From positions 31,166 to 95,165 of the forward strand of contig NZ_JBHULM010000012.1 in assembly GCF_042684485.1 (NCBI RefSeq): a DNA stretch of 64,000 bases, read 5' to 3'. Source of the stretch: Oceanihabitans gracilariae. Its GTDB lineage: Bacteria; Bacteroidota; Bacteroidia; Flavobacteriales; Flavobacteriaceae. Both the position numbers and the translations under genes were made by a program. The notes under the pieces were generated by a model, which was not told the DNA's origin, made no database searches, and was given only the letters and a program-made list of their open reading frames with translations. Below, piece by piece: positions 53,559 to 61,173 of the stretch (its first letter is position 1; the number at the start of each line of letters is the position of its first letter).

Positions 53559-54749
53559 CTATTCGCTCATCTTAATTCTAATTGGTAATCCGTAGGAAAC
53601 TGTTACAGGACTACCTTGTTGCATTCCTGGTTTCATTTTAGGTAATAACCTAGTAACGCGTTTTGCTTCTTCCACTAATTTTGGGTCTACTGCTCTTGCG
53701 CTTATATTTACCACATTACCCGAAGTATTTATTTTAAAGGAAATATTTATTTTTTGAATTCCTGTTAAATCTGAAGCTAAGTCTGTATCAAAGTTTTTCA
53801 TGATAAACGCTTTAATTTTATCACTCATACATTGTTTTATAGCAGCATTGCTTCCTCCTTCACAACCTGGATAAATAGGAGCCTTTTCTATTAAAGCAAA
53901 AGATGTTTCACCACCACCTGCATTTGCTTTTGCTTTTGCTGCTGCGTCTGCTTTAGCTTTTGCATCTGCTGCAGCCTTTGCATCTGCCTTTGCTTTAGCT
54001 GCAGCTCTTGCTTTAGCTTCTGCTGCTGCTTTTGCAGCTCTTGCTTTGGCTTCTGCCTTTGCCTTTGCGTCAGCCTTTGCTTTGGCTGCTGCTTTAGCTT
54101 TTGCGGCTTTATCTTTTTTTAATTTTTCTTCAGCTGCTGCTTTTGCTTTAGCTGCTGCTTCGGCTTTTTGTTTTGCCTCCTTAGCCTCCTTAGCTTCCTT
54201 AGCTTCCTTGGCCGCTTTTGCTGCTGCTGCTTTTTGTTTTGCTTCTTCTTCGGTTTTTAATCGTTCTGCTTCTTCGGCTTCTTCTTTTAATATTCTTTCT
54301 GCTTCAGCTGCTTCTTTTTTAGCTTCTTCAATTTCTTTAAGGGCCTTTTCTTCAGCTGCTTTTTCTTCTTGTAATTTTTCTTCTAGAAGTCTTTCTTCTT
54401 CCGCTTTAGCTTCTGCTTCAGCTTTAGCGTCTTCTTCGCTAGTATCTTCAATTTCTTCTTCTTCTAAAAGCTCTTCTGCAACTTCTTCTTCAGCTATTTC
54501 TTCTTCTACTTCTGGTTCTGCTTCTTCCTCTATTTCTTCTTGAGGCGCTTCTTCTTGTACTTCTGCTTTATTTGGCTGAACGTTTCCGCCTGCTGGTGCA
54601 CCACTACCAAAATTTATTGCAATACCATATTCTTCTGGTTCTTCTTTATAATCTTGACCAACAACAAAAAGCAGCAAAACAATAATCAACGTGATTAATG
54701 TTGTTATTTTTGCTGCATTTTTTTCGTGTTTGGTAGTGAAGTATTTCAT
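53559..54749 (-). CDS. TonB/TolA-like protein with long Ala/Lys/Glu coil, long paralogue
   Basis: 396 residues. Membrane helix (about 15-31) after MKYFTTKHEKNAAKI, which matches the short paralogue. Residues about 60-290 are a low-complexity helix rich in Glu, Ala and Lys (for example KAKADAKAKAEAKARAAK), similar to TolA domain II, able to cross the periplasm. The C-terminal domain (about 300-396) has IYPGCEGGSNAAIKQCMSDKI and INISFKINTSGNVVNISARA, a TonB-type fold. It lies between exbD and the short paralogue. It may serve a TonB-like or a Tol-like role; the C-terminal features favour TonB. Confidence 0.82.
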   Translation of the reverse strand: MKYFTTKHEKNAAKITTLITLIIVLLLFVVGQDYKEEPEEYGIAINFGSGAPAGGNVQPNKAEVQEEAPQEEIEEEAEPEVEEEIAEEEVAEELLEEEEIEDTSEEDAKAEAEAKAEEERLLEEKLQEEKAAEEKALKEIEEAKKEAAEAERILKEEAEEAERLKTEEEAKQKAAAAKAAKEAKEAKEAKEAKQKAEAAAKAKAAAEEKLKKDKAAKAKAAAKAKADAKAKAEAKARAAKAAAEAKARAAAKAKADAKAAADAKAKADAAAKAKANAGGGETSFALIEKAPIYPGCEGGSNAAIKQCMSDKIKAFIMKNFDTDLASDLTGIQKINISFKINTSGNVVNISARAVDPKLVEEAKRVTRLLPKMKPGMQQGSPVTVSYGLPIRIKMSE

Positions 54750-54812
54750 TTACATTATGTATTCTTCCTTATATAATAGACTGCAATCTGCATGCCAATT
54801 TTGGGAAATAAC

Positions 54813-55205
54813 TTATTGCGATTTTACTGCTAAAGTAGACTTGATTTTATTTCTATTAGCAATATCCATGATAAAGACTACATGTTTCATTTCTACATCT
54901 TGGTCTGAACGAATGGTAATGGATGGTGTATCTGTTTCGCCAACTTTTGCTAATACTTCGGCTTCTAAATTATCTTTAGAAACTTGTTTCATATCTACAT
55001 AATAATTAACATCGTTATCTACGCTTACAGACACATTTTTTGTTTGGGTTGTTTTGCTTGACGATTTTGGTAATAATAAATCGATAGCTTCTGCCGAAAC
55101 AAGTGTGGATGCAATCATAAAAAAGATAAGCAACAGAAATACAATGTCTGTCATTGACGACATATTAAATTCTGGTGTTACTTTATTTCTTCCTCTTAAA
55201 TTCAT
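54813..55205 (-). CDS. exbD: ExbD/TolR family protein
   Basis: 130 residues. A basic N-terminus (MNLRGRNKV) leads to a membrane helix (about 17-38) containing MTDIVFLLLIFFMI; the conserved Asp is the proton-carrying residue. The periplasmic part (about 60-130) has TPSITIRSDQDVEMKHVVFIMD, typical of the family. With ExbB it turns the proton gradient into movement of the TonB protein. Preceded by an intercistronic hairpin. Confidence 0.93.
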   Translation of the reverse strand: MNLRGRNKVTPEFNMSSMTDIVFLLLIFFMIASTLVSAEAIDLLLPKSSSKTTQTKNVSVSVDNDVNYYVDMKQVSKDNLEAEVLAKVGETDTPSITIRSDQDVEMKHVVFIMDIANRNKIKSTLAVKSQ

Positions 55206-55232
55206 ACTTATTTATTGAAAGGATTAAAAATT

Positions 55233-55285
55233 AATTATTACTAAGATTCACTCCATTTTACAATGTTAGCATCTTAGTAATAATT
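55233..55285 (-). other. 15-bp intercistronic hairpin between exbB and exbD
   Basis: Arms 55233-55247 and 55271-55285 are perfectly complementary around a 23-nt loop. The upstream arm touches the exbB stop codon. On the minus strand T-rich sequence follows. It could reduce transcription into exbD or protect exbB mRNA. Confidence 0.6.
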
Positions 55286-55992
55286 TAAACTGGCTCGTTT
55301 AAATGGTCTAAAAACTCTAAAGAATTAGCTTCCATTTGGTAAACAACCTTATCTGTTTTTACTACTAAATGATTGTATGCTACGTAACCTACAATACCAA
55401 CAATTAATCCTCCAACGGTTGTAGTCATTGCTGTATATAAACCATCTGCAAGGGTTTTAATATCTATAGAACCACCTGAATTGGCAATTTCAAAAATAGA
55501 TAAAATCATTCCTATTACTGTACCAAGAAATCCTATCATTGGTGCAGCTCCTGAAATAGTAGCTAGTACACTTACGTTTTTTTCTAATCCGTAAATTTCT
55601 AGTCTTCCAGCATTTTCAATTGCTGTATTAATATCTTCTAAGGGTTTTCCTATTCTACTAATTCCTTTTCCTATTAATCTAGAAACAGGTGAATTTTGTT
55701 GAACGCATAACATTTGTGCGGCATCAATTTTACCGTTAGATACGTGGTCTTTAATTTGGTTCATAAAGTTTGCATCTACTTGTGATGCTGCTTTAATGGC
55801 AAAAATTCTTTCAAAATAAATATAGATAGCAACTATAAGTAAAACAAATAGTATCGCCATGATTATTATACCTGCAGTACCACCACTAGATATTAATTCT
55901 ATTACTGAAAGTGTTTTTTCTACAGACTCGCCATCTGTTAATAATTCGGCTCCATCTTGAACCTCTTGTGCTATTGTGTTTAACATAAACAT
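55285..55992 (-). CDS. exbB: ExbB/TolQ family proton channel protein
   Basis: 235 residues, three membrane helices (about 38-60, 143-165, 190-212). The helices have the family patterns GTAGIIIMAILFVLLIVAIY, ATISGAAPMIGFLGTVIGMI and TAMTTTVGGLIVGIVGYVAY. It forms the pentamer around ExbD. An alternative ATG two codons in (55986) is possible. It lies 46 nt after nhaD on the same strand. Confidence 0.92.
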   Translation of the reverse strand: MFMLNTIAQEVQDGAELLTDGESVEKTLSVIELISSGGTAGIIIMAILFVLLIVAIYIYFERIFAIKAASQVDANFMNQIKDHVSNGKIDAAQMLCVQQNSPVSRLIGKGISRIGKPLEDINTAIENAGRLEIYGLEKNVSVLATISGAAPMIGFLGTVIGMILSIFEIANSGGSIDIKTLADGLYTAMTTTVGGLIVGIVGYVAYNHLVVKTDKVVYQMEANSLEFLDHLNEPV

Positions 55993-56038
55993 TTGTTTTT
56001 ACTAATGTATTAACGTTGATATTTTTACTTAAGTATGT

Positions 56039-57433
56039 TTAAAATAAAGTTCTTGTAATCATAAATGCAGCTGCACCAACAATAAACCCTACTAAGGCTA
56101 GCCAAGCTATCTTTTTTAAATACCAGAAGAAGTCTATTTTTTCCATTCCCATTGCAACAACACCTGCTGCAGAACCAATGATTAACATACTACCACCTGT
56201 TCCAGCAGAATATGCTATAAAGTGCCAAAGTTCATTATCTATAGGTTCAGAGAACATTCCTAAACTTGCTGCTACTAAAGGTACATTATCAATAACTGCA
56301 GAACCAACACCTAATAATAGTACTACTAAATCTGAAACACCTGCATGGTGTAATTCTGTACCTAGCATTGGCATAGTGTCTTGTAAGCTTGAAGCAAAAC
56401 CGAATAAAATTCCTAAAGATTCTAAAGCTGCAACAGCCATTAAAATACCTAAGAAAAATAAGATACTTGGCATTTCTATTTTTGAAAGAGAATGATGAAC
56501 AGGACTATGGTGTGCATGTGCATCACTTTCATCTGAATCATGACTAGTAATACTAAACTTAGAGCTACTGTATATTTCTGCAAAAATGGCAACAATACCT
56601 AAAGCTAACATCATACCAACATAAGGAGGTAAGTGAGTTATTGTTTTAAAAACAGGAACAGATACTATACCTGCTAAACCTAGGTATAACATGGTTGCGC
56701 TATATTTACTTTTTGGTTTATCACTATCATCTTCTACAGTTTCTAAATTTCCTTTAAAAGCTGGTAAGAACGAAGCAATAAAAGTAGGTACAAGCATACA
56801 TAATAAAGAAGGTACAAATAAGTAACCTATTAAATGTCCTGTAGTTACTTTTTTACCAATCCATAACATGGTTGTGGTAACATCTCCAATTGGAGACCAA
56901 GCACCTCCTGCGTTAGCAGCTATGATAATTAAACCTGCATACCAAACACGTACATCTCTTTCTTTTATTATTTTTTGAAGTATAGATATTAAAACAATGG
57001 TTGCTGTTAAGTTATCTATTATTGCAGAAAGCATAAAAGCAAGAAAAGCAAAAATCCATAATATTTTAGATTTCTTTTTTGTTTTAATATAGCTTTTAAT
57101 AGTAGAGAAACCATCAAAATAATCTATAATTTCTACAATGGTCATTGCACCTAAAAGGAATACTAAAATTTCTGCGGTTTTACCTAAATGATGTAAAAGA
57201 GTTTCTTCCATCATGTGCATTTTTTCTTCGTGTCCTAGCAATCCGAAGTTTTCTAGTAAACTATGTTTTCCTGAGTCAAACCATTGCGGAAAACTATCAA
57301 TTCCTAATGCAATTAAAGCCCAACAAATAGCCATCATGACTAAGGCAGGTATTAGTTTATCTATTTTAATGCTGTGTTCTAAAGTAATTGCTAAATAACC
57401 TAATACAAATACTAAAATAATTATTGTTCCCAT
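56039..57433 (-). CDS. nhaD: NhaD-type sodium:proton antiporter
   Basis: 464 residues with about 11-12 membrane helices. Motifs are IIAANAGGAWSPIGDVTTTMLW, VGSAVIDNVPLVAASLGMF, and GTGGSMLIIGSAAGVVAMGM, as in the ion-transporter superfamily NhaD. A cytoplasmic loop is rich in His, Asp and Glu (SHDSDESDAHAHHSPVHHS), perhaps a pH or metal sensor. The antiporter expels Na+ in exchange for H+, useful in a marine cell. It follows gdh after 9 nt and precedes exbB. Confidence 0.9.
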   Translation of the reverse strand: MGTIIILVFVLGYLAITLEHSIKIDKLIPALVMMAICWALIALGIDSFPQWFDSGKHSLLENFGLLGHEEKMHMMEETLLHHLGKTAEILVFLLGAMTIVEIIDYFDGFSTIKSYIKTKKKSKILWIFAFLAFMLSAIIDNLTATIVLISILQKIIKERDVRVWYAGLIIIAANAGGAWSPIGDVTTTMLWIGKKVTTGHLIGYLFVPSLLCMLVPTFIASFLPAFKGNLETVEDDSDKPKSKYSATMLYLGLAGIVSVPVFKTITHLPPYVGMMLALGIVAIFAEIYSSSKFSITSHDSDESDAHAHHSPVHHSLSKIEMPSILFFLGILMAVAALESLGILFGFASSLQDTMPMLGTELHHAGVSDLVVLLLGVGSAVIDNVPLVAASLGMFSEPIDNELWHFIAYSAGTGGSMLIIGSAAGVVAMGMEKIDFFWYLKKIAWLALVGFIVGAAAFMITRTLF

Positions 57434-57442
57434 AAAATTGTG

Positions 57443-58669
57443 TTATATAAGTTGACTTAATGCAATTTCAAATGCTGTTGCACTAATGCCTTTTTTAGAT
57501 TGGTTTTTGTTGTGTACTTTTTCTATTGCTTTTTTAATAATTTCTGAAGTATCATTAAAAATAGCTTCATCTGTCATTTGCACTTTACGTTCCATAAAGT
57601 AAGCAAAGACTCTTGCCATACCACAATTAGAAATAAAATCTGGTATTAGGCTAACGCGATTGTCTGTATGCTCCATTATAGGACCAAAGAAAATTTCTTT
57701 ATCTGCAAAAGGTACATTTGCTCCACAAGAAATAACTTCTAAACCTGTGTTTATCATTTGGTCTATTTGGTCTTGTGTAATTAATCTAGATGCTGCACAA
57801 GGTGCAAATATTTGTGTTTCTAAAGACCAAATTTTATCATTTATTTCTTCAAAAGGAATAAGATTATCTGCTACTAGAGTGTTTCCGTCTTTATTTAAAA
57901 ACAGCTCTGTAATTTCTTCAAAAGAGAAACCATCTTCTTTTATTAAACCACCTGCACGATCAATAATTCCAACAACTTTTGCTCCCATTTGCGAAAGATA
58001 AAATGCTGCTGCAGAACCTACATTACCAAATCCTTGAACAATTGCTTTTTTACCAACAACAGATCCTCCATAAGTAGTATAATATTGTTTTACAGCTTCG
58101 GCAACACCAAAACCTGTAATCATATCTGCAACGGTATATTTTCTGGCAACGTTTGGAGAGAAATTAGGGTTTTCTATCACTTTAATTACACCTTGGCGTA
58201 ATTGTCCTATTCTATTAATTTTATCTGCTTCTGTAGGTTTAAAGTGACCATTAAAGACACCTTCTTGTGGATGCCAAACACCACTTTCTTCGGTAATTGG
58301 AATTACTTCATGAATTTCATCTACATTTAAATCTCCTCCTGTACCATAATAGCTTTTTAATAAAGGGGAAACTGCTTTATACCAACGTTCTAGAACTTGT
58401 TTTTTTCTAGGGTCTTTTGGGTCAAAATTAATTCCTGATTTTGCGCCACCTATAGCTGGCCCAGAAACTGTAAATTTTACTTCCATGGTTTTAGCTAGAG
58501 ATAAAACTTCGTTCATATCTAAGCCTTTACGCATTCTTGTTCCTCCTCCTGCGGCTCCTCCGCGTAGTGAGTTTATTACTGTCCAACCTTCAGCATCTGT
58601 TTCTGGATCTTTCCAATTAAACACTATTTCAGGTTCTTTATTTTCATACTTACTCAGTAATTCTTTCAT
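57443..58669 (-). CDS. Glu/Leu/Phe/Val family amino acid dehydrogenase
   Basis: 408 residues from ATG 58669 (a TTG one codon earlier is not needed). The catalytic Lys region GPAIGGAKSGINFDP, GTGGDLNVDE, and the NAD(P)-binding GFGNVGSAAAFYLSQMGAKV are visible. It interconverts an amino acid and its 2-oxo acid with ammonia; the length and IPITEESGVWHP region leave glutamate versus branched-chain specificity open, with glutamate more likely. It is followed by nhaD after 9 nt. Confidence 0.88.
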   Translation of the reverse strand: MKELLSKYENKEPEIVFNWKDPETDAEGWTVINSLRGGAAGGGTRMRKGLDMNEVLSLAKTMEVKFTVSGPAIGGAKSGINFDPKDPRKKQVLERWYKAVSPLLKSYYGTGGDLNVDEIHEVIPITEESGVWHPQEGVFNGHFKPTEADKINRIGQLRQGVIKVIENPNFSPNVARKYTVADMITGFGVAEAVKQYYTTYGGSVVGKKAIVQGFGNVGSAAAFYLSQMGAKVVGIIDRAGGLIKEDGFSFEEITELFLNKDGNTLVADNLIPFEEINDKIWSLETQIFAPCAASRLITQDQIDQMINTGLEVISCGANVPFADKEIFFGPIMEHTDNRVSLIPDFISNCGMARVFAYFMERKVQMTDEAIFNDTSEIIKKAIEKVHNKNQSKKGISATAFEIALSQLI

Positions 58670-58741
58670 CAATTTAGTTAGTTATTTCAATTAAACAAAT
58701 ATAAAAAACAAAAAGAGCTTTATATTAAATTTATAATATTT

Positions 58742-59806
58742 TTAAGGCAGATAAATTTTTCCTGAGCTATGATTTTTACTAGCTCCTGTTACACTGCTTA
58801 AACAATTTACTTCTTCTCTTAATTTTAACACTCCTAAAAGTCCAAAAATTAAAGCCTCTTTATAATTTATAATTTCTGTAGAAGGTATTATTACCTTATT
58901 ATTTGTTCTATTTTTTATTTGGTTTATTAAATAGGTATTAAATGCTCCTCCTCCTGTTAGTAAAACAGTTGCATTTTCTTTTTTGTTTATTTCATTAGCA
59001 ATTTGAATGGCTATATGCTCTACAAACGTTTTTAAAATATCTTTAATTGCTATTGAAAAAACATCAATTAAAGGAAAAACTTCTTTTTTAACCCATTCTA
59101 ATCCTAAAGATTTTGGGTAAGGCTCTTTATAAAAGTCTAAAGTATTAAGTTGTTCTAATAATTGGGTATTAATGTTTCCTGTTGCTGCTAATTTTCCTTG
59201 GTCATCAAATTCTACACCTAATTTTTGAACATAATGATTTAATACAATGTTTACAGGACAAATATCAAAAGCAATGCGTTGATTATTTTCTTCAAAAGAA
59301 ATATTAGCAAAACCACCAAGGTTTACACAGTAATGATACTTAGAAAACAATAGTTTATCTCCTATTGGCACTAGTGGAGCACCTTGACCTCCTAGTGCAA
59401 CATCTTGTACTCTAAAATCACAAACAACTTTAGTATTGCTTAAAGTTGCCAATTCTTTTAAATTTCCTATTTGGTAGGTTACTCCTTTTTCGGGTTGATG
59501 CAATGCTGTATGACCATGGGAACAAATAGCATCTATATCGTGAATATTATTTTTTTTAATAAAATCAAGAATCACTTTAGCCAAATGCTTCGTGTAATCT
59601 GAATCTATTTCTTTTAAACTATTTGATGTATTAGATACTAAATTTTGAAGTACGTGTGTCCATTCTTTAGAATAAGCTATGGTAGAACATTTTTCTATTT
59701 TAAAATTCCAGTGGTCTGTAAAATTAAAGATAATGTATGCTAGGTCTATTCCATCTAGTGATGTTCCAGACATAACTCCTATTATTTTATATTGATTATT
59801 TAACAT
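58742..59806 (-). CDS. anmK: Anhydro-N-acetylmuramic acid kinase
   Basis: 354 residues. The N-terminal VMSGTSLDGIDLAY is the family signature; CSHGHTALHQPEKG, QVLDFRVQD-like VCDFRVQDVALGGQGAPLVP and VLLTGGGAFNTYLI also match. It opens and phosphorylates 1,6-anhydroMurNAc from peptidoglycan turnover so that it can be reused. It is the first gene of a minus-strand run, 72 nt before gdh, and is divergent from the acyl-CoA dehydrogenase gene. Confidence 0.94.
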   Translation of the reverse strand: MLNNQYKIIGVMSGTSLDGIDLAYIIFNFTDHWNFKIEKCSTIAYSKEWTHVLQNLVSNTSNSLKEIDSDYTKHLAKVILDFIKKNNIHDIDAICSHGHTALHQPEKGVTYQIGNLKELATLSNTKVVCDFRVQDVALGGQGAPLVPIGDKLLFSKYHYCVNLGGFANISFEENNQRIAFDICPVNIVLNHYVQKLGVEFDDQGKLAATGNINTQLLEQLNTLDFYKEPYPKSLGLEWVKKEVFPLIDVFSIAIKDILKTFVEHIAIQIANEINKKENATVLLTGGGAFNTYLINQIKNRTNNKVIIPSTEIINYKEALIFGLLGVLKLREEVNCLSSVTGASKNHSSGKIYLP

Positions 59807-59830
59807 ATTCTGTAAAAATAGTAATACCTA

Positions 59831-59861
59831 TTGAAAATATGCTATTAAAAAGTTATATTTG
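59831..59861 (+). promoter_or_regulatory. Promoter of the acyl-CoA dehydrogenase gene
   Basis: TTG (59831-59833), 20 nt, TATATTTG (59854-59861). The start codon is 37 nt downstream of the -7 box. Confidence 0.65.
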
Positions 59862-59898
59862 CTCTCATTTTTTATCATAAAACCAATTTAACAAAACT

Positions 59899-61041
59899 AT
59901 GGATTTTAATTTAACAGAAGAACATTTAATGATTCGTGATGCTGCAAGAGATTTTGCACAAACAGAATTATTACCAGGAGTTATTGAACGTGATAACACA
60001 CAAACTTTCCCGCAGGAATTAGTAAGAAAAATGGGAGACCTTGGTTTTATGGGAATTATGGTAGACCCTAAATATGGAGGAAGCGGAATGGATGCTATTT
60101 CTTATGTTTTAATAATGGAAGAACTTTCTAAAATTGATGCATCTGCCTCTGTTATGGTTTCTGTAAATAACTCTTTAGTTTGCTATGGTTTAGAAGCCTA
60201 CGGAAATGAAGAACAAAAACAAAAATACTTAACAAAACTTGCTACTGGAGAACAAATAGGTGCATTTTGTTTAAGCGAACCAGAAGCAGGAAGTGATGCA
60301 ACTTCACAAAGAACAACTGCTATAGATCATGGAGATCATTATATACTTAACGGAACTAAAAATTGGATTACTAATGGAGGAAGAGCTGATGTTTACTTGG
60401 TAATTGCACAAACCGATAAACACAAAGGTTCTCATGGTATTAATGCATTTATTGTTGAAAAAGGAACTCCAGGATTTGATATTGGACCAAAAGAAGACAA
60501 ATTAGGAATACGTGGAAGTGACACACATACATTACAATTTAATGATGTAAAAGTACCTAAAGAAAATAGAATTGGTGCCAATGGATCTGGATTTAGATTT
60601 GCAATGAAAACACTTTCTGGTGGAAGAATTGGTATTGCATCTCAAGCTTTAGGTATTGCTGCAGGAGCTTATGAATTGGCATTAAAATACTCTAAAGAAC
60701 GTAAAGCTTTTGGTACAGAGATTTGTAACCATCAAGCAATTGCTTTTAAATTAGCTGATATGCATACTGAAATTGAAGCTGCAAGAATGCTTGTTATGAA
60801 AGCTGCTTGGGACAAAGATCAAGGTAACAATTACGATATGTCTAGTGCTATGGCAAAATTATACGCTTCTAAGGTAGCAATGGAACAAACAGTTGAAGCA
60901 GTTCAAATTCATGGTGGTAATGGTTTTGTAAAAGAATACCATGTAGAACGTTTAATGCGTGACGCAAAAATTACTCAAATTTATGAAGGTACTTCTGAAA
61001 TTCAAAAAATTGTAATTTCAAGAGGATTGATTAAAGCCTAA
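59899..61041 (+). CDS. Acyl-CoA dehydrogenase
   Basis: 380 residues, normal for the family. It oxidises acyl-CoA to the enoyl-CoA with FAD and passes electrons to ETF. FAD-binding signature GAFCLSEPEAGSDAT, NWITNGGRADVYLV, the CoA and dimer region GGRIGIASQALGIA, and the candidate catalytic Glu in IYEGTSEIQKIVISRGL are present. The C-terminal pattern suggests a short- or medium-chain enzyme. It is a single-gene unit with a strong promoter and terminator. Confidence 0.95.
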   Translation: MDFNLTEEHLMIRDAARDFAQTELLPGVIERDNTQTFPQELVRKMGDLGFMGIMVDPKYGGSGMDAISYVLIMEELSKIDASASVMVSVNNSLVCYGLEAYGNEEQKQKYLTKLATGEQIGAFCLSEPEAGSDATSQRTTAIDHGDHYILNGTKNWITNGGRADVYLVIAQTDKHKGSHGINAFIVEKGTPGFDIGPKEDKLGIRGSDTHTLQFNDVKVPKENRIGANGSGFRFAMKTLSGGRIGIASQALGIAAGAYELALKYSKERKAFGTEICNHQAIAFKLADMHTEIEAARMLVMKAAWDKDQGNNYDMSSAMAKLYASKVAMEQTVEAVQIHGGNGFVKEYHVERLMRDAKITQIYEGTSEIQKIVISRGLIKA

Positions 61042-61066
61042 AAAAGAAACACCTTTTTTATATTTT

Positions 61067-61100
61067 AAAGATTCAACTTTTAGTTGAATCTTTTTTTTTG
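61067..61100. terminator. Bidirectional terminator between acyl-CoA dehydrogenase and helicase
   Basis: AAAGATTCAAC and GTTGAATCTTT form a perfect 11-bp stem around TTTTA, followed by a T-run; A-rich on the other side, so it can serve both convergent genes. Confidence 0.85.
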
Positions 61101-61173
61101 CCCTTCTATAAAAATAACATTCTCATTAAGATGAAAAAAACAAAGGTTTATAAGCTTTAGAGTTTGTACTATT

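Noticed and set aside
54046..54543. Long open frame on the plus strand, rich in Ser and Ala
   Set aside because: It is the opposite strand of the Ala/Lys/Glu coil of the TonB/TolA-like gene; low-complexity DNA leaves all frames open.
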